Below are positions 44,220 through 53,500 of a DNA stretch of 64,000 bases, in pieces. Both the position numbers and the translations under genes were made by a program. Position 1 is the stretch's first letter, and each line of letters starts with the position of its first letter. Source of the stretch: RGIG6165 sp045538835 (GTDB lineage: Bacteria; Bacillota; Clostridia; Oscillospirales; Feifaniaceae); the NCBI GenBank assembly GCA_045538835.1, contig JAZQEF010000002.1, positions 135,723 through 199,722 of the forward strand. Reading direction: 5' to 3'. Under the pieces are notes generated by a model. The model was not told where the DNA came from. It saw only the letters and a list, made by a program, of their open reading frames with translations, and did no database searches.

Positions 44220-46025
44220 CTACTTTATTATTTGAACATTATACACATTAAGAAAATGCTCAAGTTGGAGCATATATGCCATAGTCTGCGGAGTGGTCAT
44301 AAGTTGACCGTACCATGGAGTGAGAGTGTCGTCAGTGAGAAGTTTTTCGATCGCCTCTCTTTTGACTATATCAAAAATGCGGGCATCTTTTTTCGAGAGA
44401 AGTTGCGATAGTCTCTCCGAAACTGCCGCTCTGTAAGAAGGATTATGAGTTTTCGGATATGGACTCTTTTTCCTGTACAGCACTTCATCAGGCAGATAGT
44501 CCTTCATTGCCTCGCGAAGTATGCCTTTTTCACGTCCCATATGCTCTTTTATCTCCCACGGAACAGTGTAAAGGTATTCTACTATACGGTGGTCGCAGAA
44601 CGGCACACGCACTTCAAGACCGCTGTACATGCTCATTCTGTCCTTGCGGTCAAGCAGCGTCTGCATAAACCAGTCGATATTGAGCCGCATCATCTCTTTC
44701 ATTCTGCTTTCAAGAGGTGAAAGACCGTCCATTTTATCCGTATCTGAAATCGTGCTTTCGTATTTTGCCGCAACATATTCTGCAGCATTTATTTTAAATT
44801 CGTCGCTTATAAAACCTGCTCGGTAATCCGTAGTCTGCGCCCAGGGAAAACCGTAACGCTCTCTTATCTCTTTGTCACGGTACCAGGGGTAGCCGCCGAA
44901 TATCTCATCCGCACACTCGCCCGAGAGAGCGACTGTAACATCCTTTTTTATCTCTTTACAAAACTGTAACAGCGATGAATCCACATCCGCCATACCTGGC
45001 AGGTCGCGCGCCTCTGCCGCCTCATACAGTCCATCCACAAGCGCAGGTGTGTCAAGTGTTATCACTTTACAGTCTGCACCTATGTAATTTTGCATTATTC
45101 CTATAAAATCATCATCGGTCGTTGGTTGGAATTTCCCCGCCTTAAAATGCTCTTTCTGGTCTTTATAGGTCACAGAAAAGGTCTTTATGTTTTGTATTTC
45201 CCTTGAAGCAACCGATGAGATTATACTTGAATCAAGTCCGCCTGACAGAAATGTTCCTATAGGTACATCAGACACAAGTTGTCTTTTTATTGAATCTGTG
45301 ACAAGATACTTTACATGCTCTGCCGTTTCTTCCGCGGTCTCGCTGTGAGTACCGTCAAGCAGCTTCCAATACCGTTTTGTAAGCATACCGTCCTCACTCA
45401 TTTCAAGACAGTAGCCGGGCTTTACCTCTTCAATATCACGGAACACGCCGCTGCCGCCGCTCCTGCCGGGACCGACAAGCATAAGTTCAGCCACACCGTT
45501 TGTGTCTATAACAGGCTTCACAAATCCCGATGCCAGAAGTGTTTTTATCTCGGAACCAAAGGTAAAAACACCGTCTTTATACGAAAAGAATAACGGTTTT
45601 ACCCCCATTCTGTCACGCGCAAGGAAAAGCCTTTTGGTATAATTGTCCCATATTGCAAATGCAAAAATGCCGTTCAGCATGTAAAGGCAATCGCCTTGCC
45701 ACTCAACATATGCTTTGAGTATCACTTCCGTATCACTTGTCGTATAAAAAGTCTGTCCGCTTTCCCTGAGCATATACCGCAGTTCTGCCGTATTGTACAA
45801 CTCACCGTTGTATACGATAGTGTATCTGCCGTAAGTCATCGGCTGTCTGCCGTTTTCCACGTCAATGACTGCAAGTCGTCTGTGGGCAAGACCTATCCTT
45901 TCATCAAGATACTGACCTTTCTGGTCAGGACCTCGCCTTTCAAGTGTGCTCTGCATAGCCGTGAGTCTGTCTGCAAAGCCGCGCATATCCTCTTTAAAAC
46001 TGAGAAATCCTGCTATTCCGCACAA
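44220..46025 (-). CDS. asnB: Asparagine synthetase (glutamine-hydrolysing)
   Basis: A 601-aa enzyme that makes asparagine from aspartate, glutamine and ATP. The start is a TTG (46023-46025), giving Met then the required nucleophile Cys2 in CGIAGFLS. Any longer start (for example at 46046) would bury this Cys, which must be N-terminal after Met removal. The synthetase domain has LSGGLDSS, the ATP pyrophosphatase motif. It is the last gene of the rpe-dapF-dapL-ybaK-asnB unit. Its ribosome binding site (GAGGTGA) and start lie inside a terminator-like hairpin and T run. Confidence 0.95.
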   Translation of the reverse strand: MCGIAGFLSFKEDMRGFADRLTAMQSTLERRGPDQKGQYLDERIGLAHRRLAVIDVENGRQPMTYGRYTIVYNGELYNTAELRYMLRESGQTFYTTSDTEVILKAYVEWQGDCLYMLNGIFAFAIWDNYTKRLFLARDRMGVKPLFFSYKDGVFTFGSEIKTLLASGFVKPVIDTNGVAELMLVGPGRSGGSGVFRDIEEVKPGYCLEMSEDGMLTKRYWKLLDGTHSETAEETAEHVKYLVTDSIKRQLVSDVPIGTFLSGGLDSSIISSVASREIQNIKTFSVTYKDQKEHFKAGKFQPTTDDDFIGIMQNYIGADCKVITLDTPALVDGLYEAAEARDLPGMADVDSSLLQFCKEIKKDVTVALSGECADEIFGGYPWYRDKEIRERYGFPWAQTTDYRAGFISDEFKINAAEYVAAKYESTISDTDKMDGLSPLESRMKEMMRLNIDWFMQTLLDRKDRMSMYSGLEVRVPFCDHRIVEYLYTVPWEIKEHMGREKGILREAMKDYLPDEVLYRKKSPYPKTHNPSYRAAVSERLSQLLSKKDARIFDIVKREAIEKLLTDDTLTPWYGQLMTTPQTMAYMLQLEHFLNVYNVQIIK

Positions 46026-46066
46026 AAAAATCACCTCTGTGCACATTATATGCAGAGAGGTGATTT
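46024..46066 (-). terminator. Terminator-like hairpin overlapping the asnB ribosome binding site and start
   Basis: On the minus strand AAATCACCTCT pairs with AGAGGTGATTT, with a further TGCA/TGCA pair in the loop, followed by seven T residues that run into the TTG start. The 3' arm contains the asnB Shine-Dalgarno sequence. Confidence 0.85.
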
Positions 46067-46070
46067 GATA

Positions 46071-46550
46071 TTATTTTACTATGTCTTCAAAAGTGCCTCT
46101 TGTCAGTTTCGCAAGAGCCTGCGGTGATAGTTCTATCTGTGAACCTATCTTGCCGCCGCTGACGGTAATTGTCGGAAGTGCTTCTGCGGTTTTGTCATAG
46201 ACCGTGACAAAAGCCTTCTTCATACCTATCGGCGAGCATCCGCCTCTGATATACCCAGTCACTTTATTGATGTCGGCGACCTTTATCATTTCGACCGATT
46301 TTTCACCGACCGAGCGTGCCGCCTTTTTCATATCAAGTTCACTTGCTACGGGAATGACAAAAACAAAATGATTTGACTTGCCCTTAGTCACAAGTGTCTT
46401 GTAGACTATCTCCTGCGGTTTACCTATCTTCTGCGCCACCGAAACACCGTCTATCGCGCCGTCACCGTGTTCATATGTATAGTGCGCGTATTCCACCTTT
46501 TCACGGTCGAGAATACGCATCACATTTGTTTTTTCTTCACCTTTAGCCAT
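46071..46550 (-). CDS. ybaK: Cys-tRNA(Pro)/Cys-tRNA(Cys) deacylase YbaK
   Basis: A 159-aa trans-editing enzyme that hydrolyses cysteine wrongly joined to tRNA(Pro). The family fold is shown by EIVYKTLVTKGKSNHFVFVIP with the functional lysine in YKTLV, by SPIGMKKAFVTVYDKTAE and by the C-terminal GGKIGSQIELSP. Length is normal. It starts 2 bases after the dapL stop. Its stop is followed by the hairpin before asnB. Confidence 0.93.
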   Translation of the reverse strand: MAKGEEKTNVMRILDREKVEYAHYTYEHGDGAIDGVSVAQKIGKPQEIVYKTLVTKGKSNHFVFVIPVASELDMKKAARSVGEKSVEMIKVADINKVTGYIRGGCSPIGMKKAFVTVYDKTAEALPTITVSGGKIGSQIELSPQALAKLTRGTFEDIVK

Positions 46551-46552
46551 AC

Positions 46553-47752
46553 TTAACCGAAAATCTTCTTTATTCTTTCTACTGCTTCCACAGTCTTGTC
46601 AGCGTTGCCGAAAGATGTAAGTCTGAACCAACCTTCACCAGCCTCACCAAAGCCGCTGCCGGGTGTTCCGACAACATTTGCCTCTGTGAGGAGTTTATCA
46701 AAGAAATCCCATGACTTCATACCGTTCGGGCACTTAAGCCAGATGTAGGGTGAATTATCACCGCCCGTAGACTCCCAACCGAGTTCGGATACAGCCTTTT
46801 TGATAACCTTTGCATTGTTCATATAGTACTTGACAAGTTCCTTACACTGTGCTCTGCCCTCTTCAGTATAAACAGCATATGCTGCACGCTCCGAAATATA
46901 CGAAGCACCGTTGAACTTTGTGGACTGTCTTCTATTCCAGAGTTTATTTAAACTTACTTCGTTTGAGTTTTCATCCTTTGCCATAAGTTCTTTAGGAACT
47001 ACGGTGTAACCGCATCTTACACCCGTAAAGCCTGCCGTTTTCGAGAAACTGCGTATTTCGATAGCACACTTTTTTGCACCCTCGACTTCATAAATTGTAT
47101 GAGGAAGCGTATCATCAGAAATAAATGATTCATATGCCGCATCAAATACGATGACTGCGCCGCAGGAGAGCGCATAGTCCACCCACTTCTTGAGAAGTGC
47201 TTTATCCATTACTGCGCCCGTCGGATTATTGGGTGAGCAGAGGAAAATCAAATCCGATTTAAAATCGGGAGGAACGGGAAGAAAACCGTTTTCGGGCGTG
47301 CATTTTACAAATTTCACCTCTCTGCCCGACATAATGCTTGCATCTACATATACGGGATATGCAGGCTCACTGACAAGTGTTACGCTGTCTGCCGCAAAAA
47401 TATCGCCGATGTTTCCGCAGTCGCTCTTCGCCCCGTCGCTGATGAAAATTTCATCCGTGCTTATTTCAACGCCTCTTGCCTCAAAGTCCTGCTTTGCTAT
47501 TGCAGCGGCAAGAAATTCGTATCCCTTTTCGGGACCGTAGCCCTTAAAAGTTTCGGCTTTGCCCATCTCTGCGCTTGCCTTTTCCATCTCTTTGACAACC
47601 GCTTCTGCAAGAGGCAGCGTAACGTCACCGATACCGAGACTTATTACATCTCTGTCGGGATTTGCCTCCTTGTACGCCTTAACTCTTCTTGCTATCTCAA
47701 CAAAGAGATAACTCTCATTAAGATTTAAAAAATTTGTGTTTATTTTTGCCAT
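46553..47752 (-). CDS. dapL: LL-diaminopimelate aminotransferase
   Basis: A 399-aa PLP enzyme that converts tetrahydrodipicolinate directly to LL-diaminopimelate, bypassing the acyl routes to lysine and peptidoglycan. NESYLFVEIARRV and ISLGIGDVTLPL at the N terminus are typical of DapL, and the PLP lysine lies in SFSKTAGFTGVRCG. The next gene upstream is dapF, which takes the product onward, so the two steps are linked. DapL use is common in Clostridia. Confidence 0.95.
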   Translation of the reverse strand: MAKINTNFLNLNESYLFVEIARRVKAYKEANPDRDVISLGIGDVTLPLAEAVVKEMEKASAEMGKAETFKGYGPEKGYEFLAAAIAKQDFEARGVEISTDEIFISDGAKSDCGNIGDIFAADSVTLVSEPAYPVYVDASIMSGREVKFVKCTPENGFLPVPPDFKSDLIFLCSPNNPTGAVMDKALLKKWVDYALSCGAVIVFDAAYESFISDDTLPHTIYEVEGAKKCAIEIRSFSKTAGFTGVRCGYTVVPKELMAKDENSNEVSLNKLWNRRQSTKFNGASYISERAAYAVYTEEGRAQCKELVKYYMNNAKVIKKAVSELGWESTGGDNSPYIWLKCPNGMKSWDFFDKLLTEANVVGTPGSGFGEAGEGWFRLTSFGNADKTVEAVERIKKIFG

Positions 47753-47768
47753 TTTATCCAGATCCTTT

Positions 47769-48617
47769 CTATATTACCATACAGCCGTCAAATACTTCGA
47801 CTGCATTTCCTGTCATAAATATTACACCTTCATCCGTCTGCCTGAGCACAAGATTGCCGCCCTTCATATGGACGGTGATGTCAGTATTCTTTTTACAGTA
47901 ACCTGCCATTATCGCTGCTGCCGCCGTTGCGCATGCGCCCGTTCCGCAGGCAAGCGTTTCACCGCTTCCCCTCTCCCATACGCGCATACGAAGTTCTGTG
48001 CCGGAGAGTACATTTACAAATTCTGTGTTGACTCTCTCGGGGAAGATGGGTGCATTTTCAAACACGGGGCCTATCTTTTCAAGGTCCAAACCGTCTACAT
48101 TCTCTTTTGTAAATACAACACAGTGTGGATTGCCCATCGATACACAGGTTATCTCCTGCTCTGTGCCGCCGATAACAATTTTTTCAAGTACGAGTTCTTC
48201 TTTGTCTGTTATTACAGGGACTTTTTTTGCCTCTGTAACCGGTTTTCCCATATCAACGGTGGCAGAATGTGCTTTCCCGTCCTCCCCCGTATGCAAAGTG
48301 ATGTATTTAACACCTGCATCTGTTTCAAGGGTAAGTTCTTTATTTTTCACATAACCTCTGTCATATGCAAATTTTGCGACACAGCGGCTGCCGTTTCCGC
48401 ACATCTTGCCGCGGCTTCCGTCTGCATTGTACATTATCATGCGTACATCGCAAGTCTCACTCGGTGCGACGAGAATAAGCCCGTCTGCCCCAATACCCTT
48501 GTGTCTGTCACTTACAATAACCGACAGTTTTTCAGGCTCTTCTATCTTATACTTAAAGCAGTCAACATACACATAGTCGTTTCCTGCACCGTGCATCTTG
48601 GTAAACCTAAGTTCCAT
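47769..48617 (-). CDS. dapF: Diaminopimelate epimerase
   Basis: A 282-aa cofactor-independent racemase that makes meso-diaminopimelate. The two catalytic cysteines are Cys73 in MCGNGSRC and the Cys of ETLACGTGAC; the N-terminal HGAGNDYV is the family start. The ATG overlaps the rpe stop by one base, and dapL follows after 16 bases. Full length. Confidence 0.97.
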   Translation of the reverse strand: MELRFTKMHGAGNDYVYVDCFKYKIEEPEKLSVIVSDRHKGIGADGLILVAPSETCDVRMIMYNADGSRGKMCGNGSRCVAKFAYDRGYVKNKELTLETDAGVKYITLHTGEDGKAHSATVDMGKPVTEAKKVPVITDKEELVLEKIVIGGTEQEITCVSMGNPHCVVFTKENVDGLDLEKIGPVFENAPIFPERVNTEFVNVLSGTELRMRVWERGSGETLACGTGACATAAAAIMAGYCKKNTDITVHMKGGNLVLRQTDEGVIFMTGNAVEVFDGCMVI

Positions 48618-49258
48618 TATATCCCCCTGACATCGGCGACTGCTTTTGCAAGATCGGCTTTGCCGAAAACGCTGCTTCCCGCAACTGCAACATCAGCATT
48701 TTCTATCAGCCTTGCCGTCTCGCTGTTTACGCCGCCGTCAACACTTATTATGTACGAATAATTATTTTCTTCGCGAAGTTTTACAAGTTCATCGACCTTG
48801 CCTACCGCACAGTCCATAAACTTCTGCCCGCCAAAGCCGGGTTCAACGCTCATAACGAGCACAAGTTCGACCTTGTCAAGTATATGCTTTATCGCATCAA
48901 CAGATGTGCCGGGTTTTATCGAAACACCTGCTTTTACTCCCTTTTCGTGAATGGCGTCTATTATCTTGCCGGCATCGTCGTCACACTCGATGTGGAATGT
49001 GATATAATCGCTGCCTGCACTGACAAAATCATCAATATAGTCAAGCGGATGAGATATCATCAGATGTGTGTCAAAAGGCAGCGTACAGTGCTTTCGAAGC
49101 GCCTTTATTATCGGCGCGCCGAATGAGATGTTAGGCACAAAGTGACCGTCCATCACATCGAGATGAAGCCAGTCTGCCCCCGCTTTTTCTATATTTTTTA
49201 CGTCAGTTTCAAGATTTGCAAAATCAGCCGCTAAAAGTGACGGTGCTATTTTCAGCAT
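48617..49258 (-). CDS. rpe: Ribulose-phosphate 3-epimerase
   Basis: A 213-aa TIM-barrel metal-dependent enzyme that interconverts ribulose and xylulose 5-phosphate. The N terminus KIAPSLLAADFANLE, the metal-site HLDVMDGHFVPN and DTHLMI, and MSVEPGFGGQKFM and VDGGVN are all present. AAAGGAG lies before the ATG. It is first in the operon with the lysine/cell-wall genes and asnB. Confidence 0.97.
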   Translation of the reverse strand: MLKIAPSLLAADFANLETDVKNIEKAGADWLHLDVMDGHFVPNISFGAPIIKALRKHCTLPFDTHLMISHPLDYIDDFVSAGSDYITFHIECDDDAGKIIDAIHEKGVKAGVSIKPGTSVDAIKHILDKVELVLVMSVEPGFGGQKFMDCAVGKVDELVKLREENNYSYIISVDGGVNSETARLIENADVAVAGSSVFGKADLAKAVADVRGI

Positions 49259-49285
49259 ATTTATCTCCTTTTGACTTTTGTGTCA

Positions 49286-49313
49286 ATTATATTTTGATTT
49301 CATAGTATGTAAT
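49286..49313 (-). promoter_or_regulatory. Probable sigma-A promoter of the rpe operon
   Basis: On the minus strand ATTACA and TATAAT are separated by 16 bp, about 30 bases upstream of the rpe ATG. The -35 is weak. Confidence 0.5.
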
Positions 49314-49430
49314 GTAAGGCGCAGATGTATGCGGATGTCCCTACCCTTGCCAAGACCTTTGCATCTGCGGCTTTTTATATAGCGGCAGGCCTCAAAAACG
49401 GTCTGCCGCAATTGAACTTATATTCCTTAC
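49314..49430. ncRNA. Candidate structured non-coding RNA between rpe and smpB
   Basis: GTAAGG (49314-49319) and CCTTAC (49425-49430) can close a helix around two strong hairpins: CGCAGATG/CATCTGCG (49320-49369) with a 34-base loop region, and GCGGCAGGCC/GGTCTGCCGC (49382-49409). A T run (TTTTTAT) follows the first hairpin on the plus strand. The element sits between divergent promoters, where no terminator is needed. I do not recognise a known riboswitch or 6S RNA. Strand is uncertain. The rest of the 334-base gap is AT-rich and holds only the two promoters. Confidence 0.45.
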
Positions 49431-49539
49431 GAGGACGACAAATTTAAAGTATAAAAATTTAACAAGTTTAAGGCTTATGGGGTTTGATTTCCTTTGACCT
49501 TTTAATTTTAACATTTATGTTACATTATTGCAAGAAATA

Positions 49540-49568
49540 TGGACAAACAATAATTTAGATTATATAAT
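49540..49568 (+). promoter_or_regulatory. Sigma-A promoter of smpB
   Basis: TGGACA (49540-49545) and TATAAT (49563-49568) have 17-bp spacing, 24 bases before the ATG, which is preceded by GGAGGTG. Confidence 0.75.
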
Positions 49569-49592
49569 ATACAAGCAACTGGAGGTGCGTCT

Positions 49593-50063
49593 ATGGCAGC
49601 AGACAACAAGAATATCCGTCAGATCGCGGCAAATAAAAAGGCGTACCATGACTATTTTGTGACAGAATCGCTTGAAGCAGGTATTTCTCTTTCGGGTACG
49701 GAAGTTAAAAGCATTCGTTTGGGACAGGTCAATCTCAAGGACTCGTATTGTATGATTGAAAACGGTCAGGTCATCCTGCACGGTATGCATATAAGTCCGT
49801 ATGAAAAGGGTAACATTTTCAATAAAGACCCGCTTCGCAAAAGGGTGCTTCTTCTCCACAAGCGTGAGATACTGCGTCTTTTCGACAAAGTGAGGCTTGA
49901 CGGTATGACTCTCATTCCCTTATTGCTGTATTTTTCGGGTTCAAAAGTTAAAATTGAACTTGGCGTCTGCAAGGGAAAGAAATTATACGATAAGCGTGAT
50001 GCGGCGGCAGAAAGACAGGCAAAACGCGATATTGACAGAGCATCAAAGGAATTTTTTAAATAA
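49593..50063 (+). CDS. smpB: SsrA-binding protein SmpB
   Basis: A 156-aa protein that binds tmRNA and brings it to stalled ribosomes for trans-translation. The N terminus has IAANKKAYHDYFV, with the core LSGTEVKSIRLGQVNLKDSY and DPLRKRVLLLHKREI; the basic C-terminal tail KRDAAAERQAKRDIDRASKE inserts in the mRNA channel. The ssrA gene begins 20 bases after its stop, so partner protein and RNA are adjacent. Confidence 0.97.
   Translation: MAADNKNIRQIAANKKAYHDYFVTESLEAGISLSGTEVKSIRLGQVNLKDSYCMIENGQVILHGMHISPYEKGNIFNKDPLRKRVLLLHKREILRLFDKVRLDGMTLIPLLLYFSGSKVKIELGVCKGKKLYDKRDAAAERQAKRDIDRASKEFFK
50032..50060 (+). promoter_or_regulatory. Possible ssrA promoter inside the smpB 3' end
   Basis: TTGACA (50032-50037) and TTTAAA (50055-50060) have 17-bp spacing, about 22 bases upstream of the mature tmRNA 5' end. 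Confidence 0.4.
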
Positions 50064-50082
50064 TATGTAGCAAATTAAATAC

Positions 50083-50427
50083 GGGGGCGTAAAGGTTTCG
50101 ACGGGGACGGTGAAACCGGATAAGCATGTGGAAGTATGGTCTTCCTAAAAACCATAAACTTAAATTTAAACGCTAACGATAATTTAGCATACGCTGCCTA
50201 ATTAAAGGCAGCCGTCTGCCTGCGGAGTACTGCGGCCGCAGAACAGGCGTCGATTAGCAGTGCACCTGAGTGGGGGACGGTGATAACCCGCCAAGGATAA
50301 TCACCTTGCAAAAGCGCAAGCCCGTTCTTCGGCGTGCGCCTGAGGACAATGAGTCGGAGAACTAAACATGTAGAAGGTCCTGCGGATCCTTTTTCGGACA
50401 GGGGTTCGATTCCCCTCGCCTCCACCA
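50083..50427 (+). ncRNA. ssrA: Transfer-messenger RNA (tmRNA)
   Basis: The 345-base RNA begins GGGGGCG and ends with CGCCTCC, then A and CCA, forming the tRNA-like acceptor stem; the T arm GGTTCGATTCCCC is intact. The tag reading frame starts at GCT (50172-50174) and ends at TAA (50199-50201), encoding ANDNLAYAA, to which the Ala charged on tmRNA is added. GGCAGC/GCTGCC-type stems for pseudoknots follow. It rescues stalled ribosomes together with SmpB. The 3' end abuts the prophage-like region, so it is the likely attachment site and was left functional. Confidence 0.97.
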
Positions 50428-50513
50428 ATCACGTCAATATCCGAAACTATCTTTTTCTACGGAGTTGTTTTATGCCAACTTATAGATATATAATAACGAT
50501 GTTGACACAATAA

Positions 50514-50545
50514 GAAAAGGTCTCCACAAGGAGACCTTTTTACTT
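50514..50545. terminator. Terminator between ssrA side and the giant phage gene
   Basis: AAAAGGTCTCC pairs with GGAGACCTTTT around ACAA, with T and A residues on the flanks. It ends the phage late operon before it reaches ssrA. The 86 bases between ssrA and this hairpin hold no gene I can support. Confidence 0.92.
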
Positions 50546-50546
50546 T

Positions 50547-53500
50547 TTAATTACCGAAATACTTAATGTAGTCTGCTCTCTTTTTCCAAGTAGGATATTC
50601 CGTACCCATAAAGTATAAATACTCTTTCTCAGTATCAGAGAACATATTTGCATAAGAAATGACTTTATCTTTCTTGTCATCACCTTTAAGTCCATTTACC
50701 GACGCTTTGAACATTGCATAGTTCATCATATCGATTCCGTATGCAAACGCCTCATCTGCTTGTTCTGTGCCGTAAAAATAGGTTATCTCTGAATCACCTA
50801 AATCAAGCATATCAAAAGCACTTGCTTTCTCTTTTGCATCCAATGATGTATTACCGTTGCTTTCTGCCATATCCCTTGCAAGTTGCCATAAAACATACTC
50901 GGTTTCATCCACTCCAAAGGCTGTTGCTTCTGCTCTCATTTCTACCATATCATCACTTGTGGATGTCAAGTATTGGTAAAGGTCTGCTTCAGCATCTTTC
51001 CTTTGAGTTGCATTTGCGGATTTCCAAGCCTGACTTGACTTAATACGGTTAAGGCTGCTGTCGTACTTTTTCTCCGTCTCCGGAGTCATATACCGCTTCG
51101 CAAGGTCCGATGATTTATCAACGCCTGCTGCTTTTTTCATTCGTGTTTCCATAGCACTTTGAATTTTGTCAGCCTCATAGCCACTCTTTAACAAGTCATT
51201 GTAAATAATCTCGTATGCCTCTCTGTCATTCGCATAGGCGTTATACAGTATATCCATAAAGTTTTTGCTGTTACCTGAATAGTTAATATCAAGTGTGCCT
51301 TTCTCCATACGATATTGCATAACGTAGTTATTTGTTTCTATTGCCATTGTCATAAACAGAGATTTAACATCTCTCTTAATATTCGCAACCGGGACACCGT
51401 ACAATCTTGCTATCTCTGCAAAAAGCTGTGCTGATGCTTCAACCACCGTGTACTTGCTTTCACCTTTGACCGCTTTGTACATATTTGTTATTGCATTGAT
51501 AGTTTTAGTGATTGACTCTGCATCCATACGCTTAACATCGTAACCTTGTATTATCGACACAATATCTTTCGCAAATGGTACATAGTTCAAAGGATTAACG
51601 GTATCACCTAAGTTTGAATTAAGGAATGTTGTATCTTCTCCGTCACCCACAAATGAGGCTAACCACTTTTCCCAATAGTCCTCTTCTTTGTCATCATCTC
51701 GCATTGCATCAATGATTGATTGTGCTGCGGCATTTATAATACCTGCTACTGCAAGCGAGATTGCCGTTCTGCCAAGTCTGTTTACAGCCTTCTTCTTTGC
51801 ATCACCTTTTGAGTTTTTAGCATCGTATGCCGCCGCAATAGCCATATTATATTGCTTTGTCGGCTCACCCATAAATGACGTTGCCATTTTAGTTAAGTTA
51901 TCGGCACTTCTCATTATCTGACTTCTCTGCAATATGCCGTCAACAACTTGTGTATGGTCTACAATTTCCGTAAATCTTTTCGCAACTGCATTGTAATACT
52001 CTTCCGAGCCAACTGTAAGGTCGTTACGCTTTGCTCTTGTTTCTGCTTCAACCGCATTCCATAACTGTCCCCAAGAAAAACTATCTGCCATTGACGCACC
52101 AAGCATACTCCATTGCTTTACCTTTTCGAGTTTACTTGCATTATCAAACAGTATGTCTTTCATCTGTCTGCCTGTGTTGATGTCAAAATATCCCCAGTCT
52201 TTCCACTGAGCAATAGGAGCATACTTTTTAGCCTTTTTCCACCCTTTTAACGGTCTGAATAATCCTGATACAAGATAATGTGTATCTATCATATCCATTG
52301 CTCTTAAAATTGCCGTAGGCTGTTGTATGATTACTCGGAGATTTGCACCAACCGAAGCCGCCTTATAACTCCCTATGAGTTTATCAAACGGATTCATATT
52401 GTCCGTTCCCTTTACTCCTATAGAAATATCAGTCATAAGTTTTTGGAGATATTCAGCACCGTGTATACCGTGTACGGTATCGAGTATTCCTTTGACAGTT
52501 CCTGTTCTTGCTCCGTCTTCCCAGAACACAAAATTCCTTATACGGTTTATATCCTCTGTCGCACCAAGCCAAGCGGCGTAGGTGGCCATATCAGATGAAT
52601 GAGAAGCAAAGGTATCAAATATGCTGCCTATACGAACAGAAGTATTTGCATGAGGTTTCGTACCTTTCGCCATACCTTTATTTGCTACCGAAGTTACAGC
52701 CGTATCTTTCCCTACTTCACTCTTGATTTCTTGTTTGTTGGTACGTATAGTCCAGTAGTTCTTTTCAAGGAATTTTTCATAGTTGTAAACCTTCATACTT
52801 GCTTCATTACCGTAGTCACTCAAAACGGTAGAAACAAATTTTTGCAGTTCATCAGCAATTTTTATTTGTTCTGCTGTGAGTTCAGACAATGCCGTTGATA
52901 TTTCTGTCGGTGTCAAATTTCGTATCGGATTTGCTCTTGTATTAAGTTTCATTCCCTTGCCTTGTGTTATATCAGGCAATATTCCACCAACATAAATATG
53001 CTCTGTTGCCTGTTCTCTGTTCATAAGAACATAAAGTTCCATAAGCTGTGCTGTTGAAAGTTTAACATCTTCTCCACCAAGTTTTACGGTATGCATCGTC
53101 TTTTCAAGTGAATTGACATTAACACCCTTTAAGGTCTTGTGTGTAAAGTCTGATACCTCTTTCATAATGCTTATGTGCTTGTCCTGTGCATCTCGCATCA
53201 TACGGAAAATAGCATCTCCTGCATCACCTAAACAATGTAAGTATGTTTCAGGAGTGAGCATATCAAGTGTCGCTAACTTCTTACCTTTTCCAAAGAGACC
53301 TTTAAGCTCTGTCTTTTCTTTCTTATCTGCATTTTCCGTTCTTAATGCTTCTGCCATTTCGGATATTTCGGCAAACTTGCCCTCTGCAAACATCTTATTA
53401 GCTGTGCTTATAGATGCTTCAACTGCTCTCAAAGTCTGCCATACGGTTTCAAGTTCTTGCGAAGTCATATCTACAATTCGTTTATCACTTAACTGTATTA

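Noticed and set aside
47736..48761. Long open frame (341 codons) on the plus strand, Cys- and Tyr-rich
   Set aside because: It lies antisense to dapF and rpe, which have complete motifs; the composition is that of a shadow of a coding strand.
49320..49370. GGGTAGGGAC on the minus strand resembling a T-box core
   Set aside because: It lacks the T-box GGTGG/ACC signature, the specifier stem and a following terminator, and it lies upstream of the predicted rpe promoter.
49259..49500. 6S RNA or SRP RNA between rpe and smpB
   Set aside because: Too short for 6S RNA, and the SRP tetraloop and GGAAG motifs are absent.
50472..50513. 13-codon ATG frame just after ssrA
   Set aside because: Too short and without a ribosome binding site; it could be an integrase remnant but nothing supports this.
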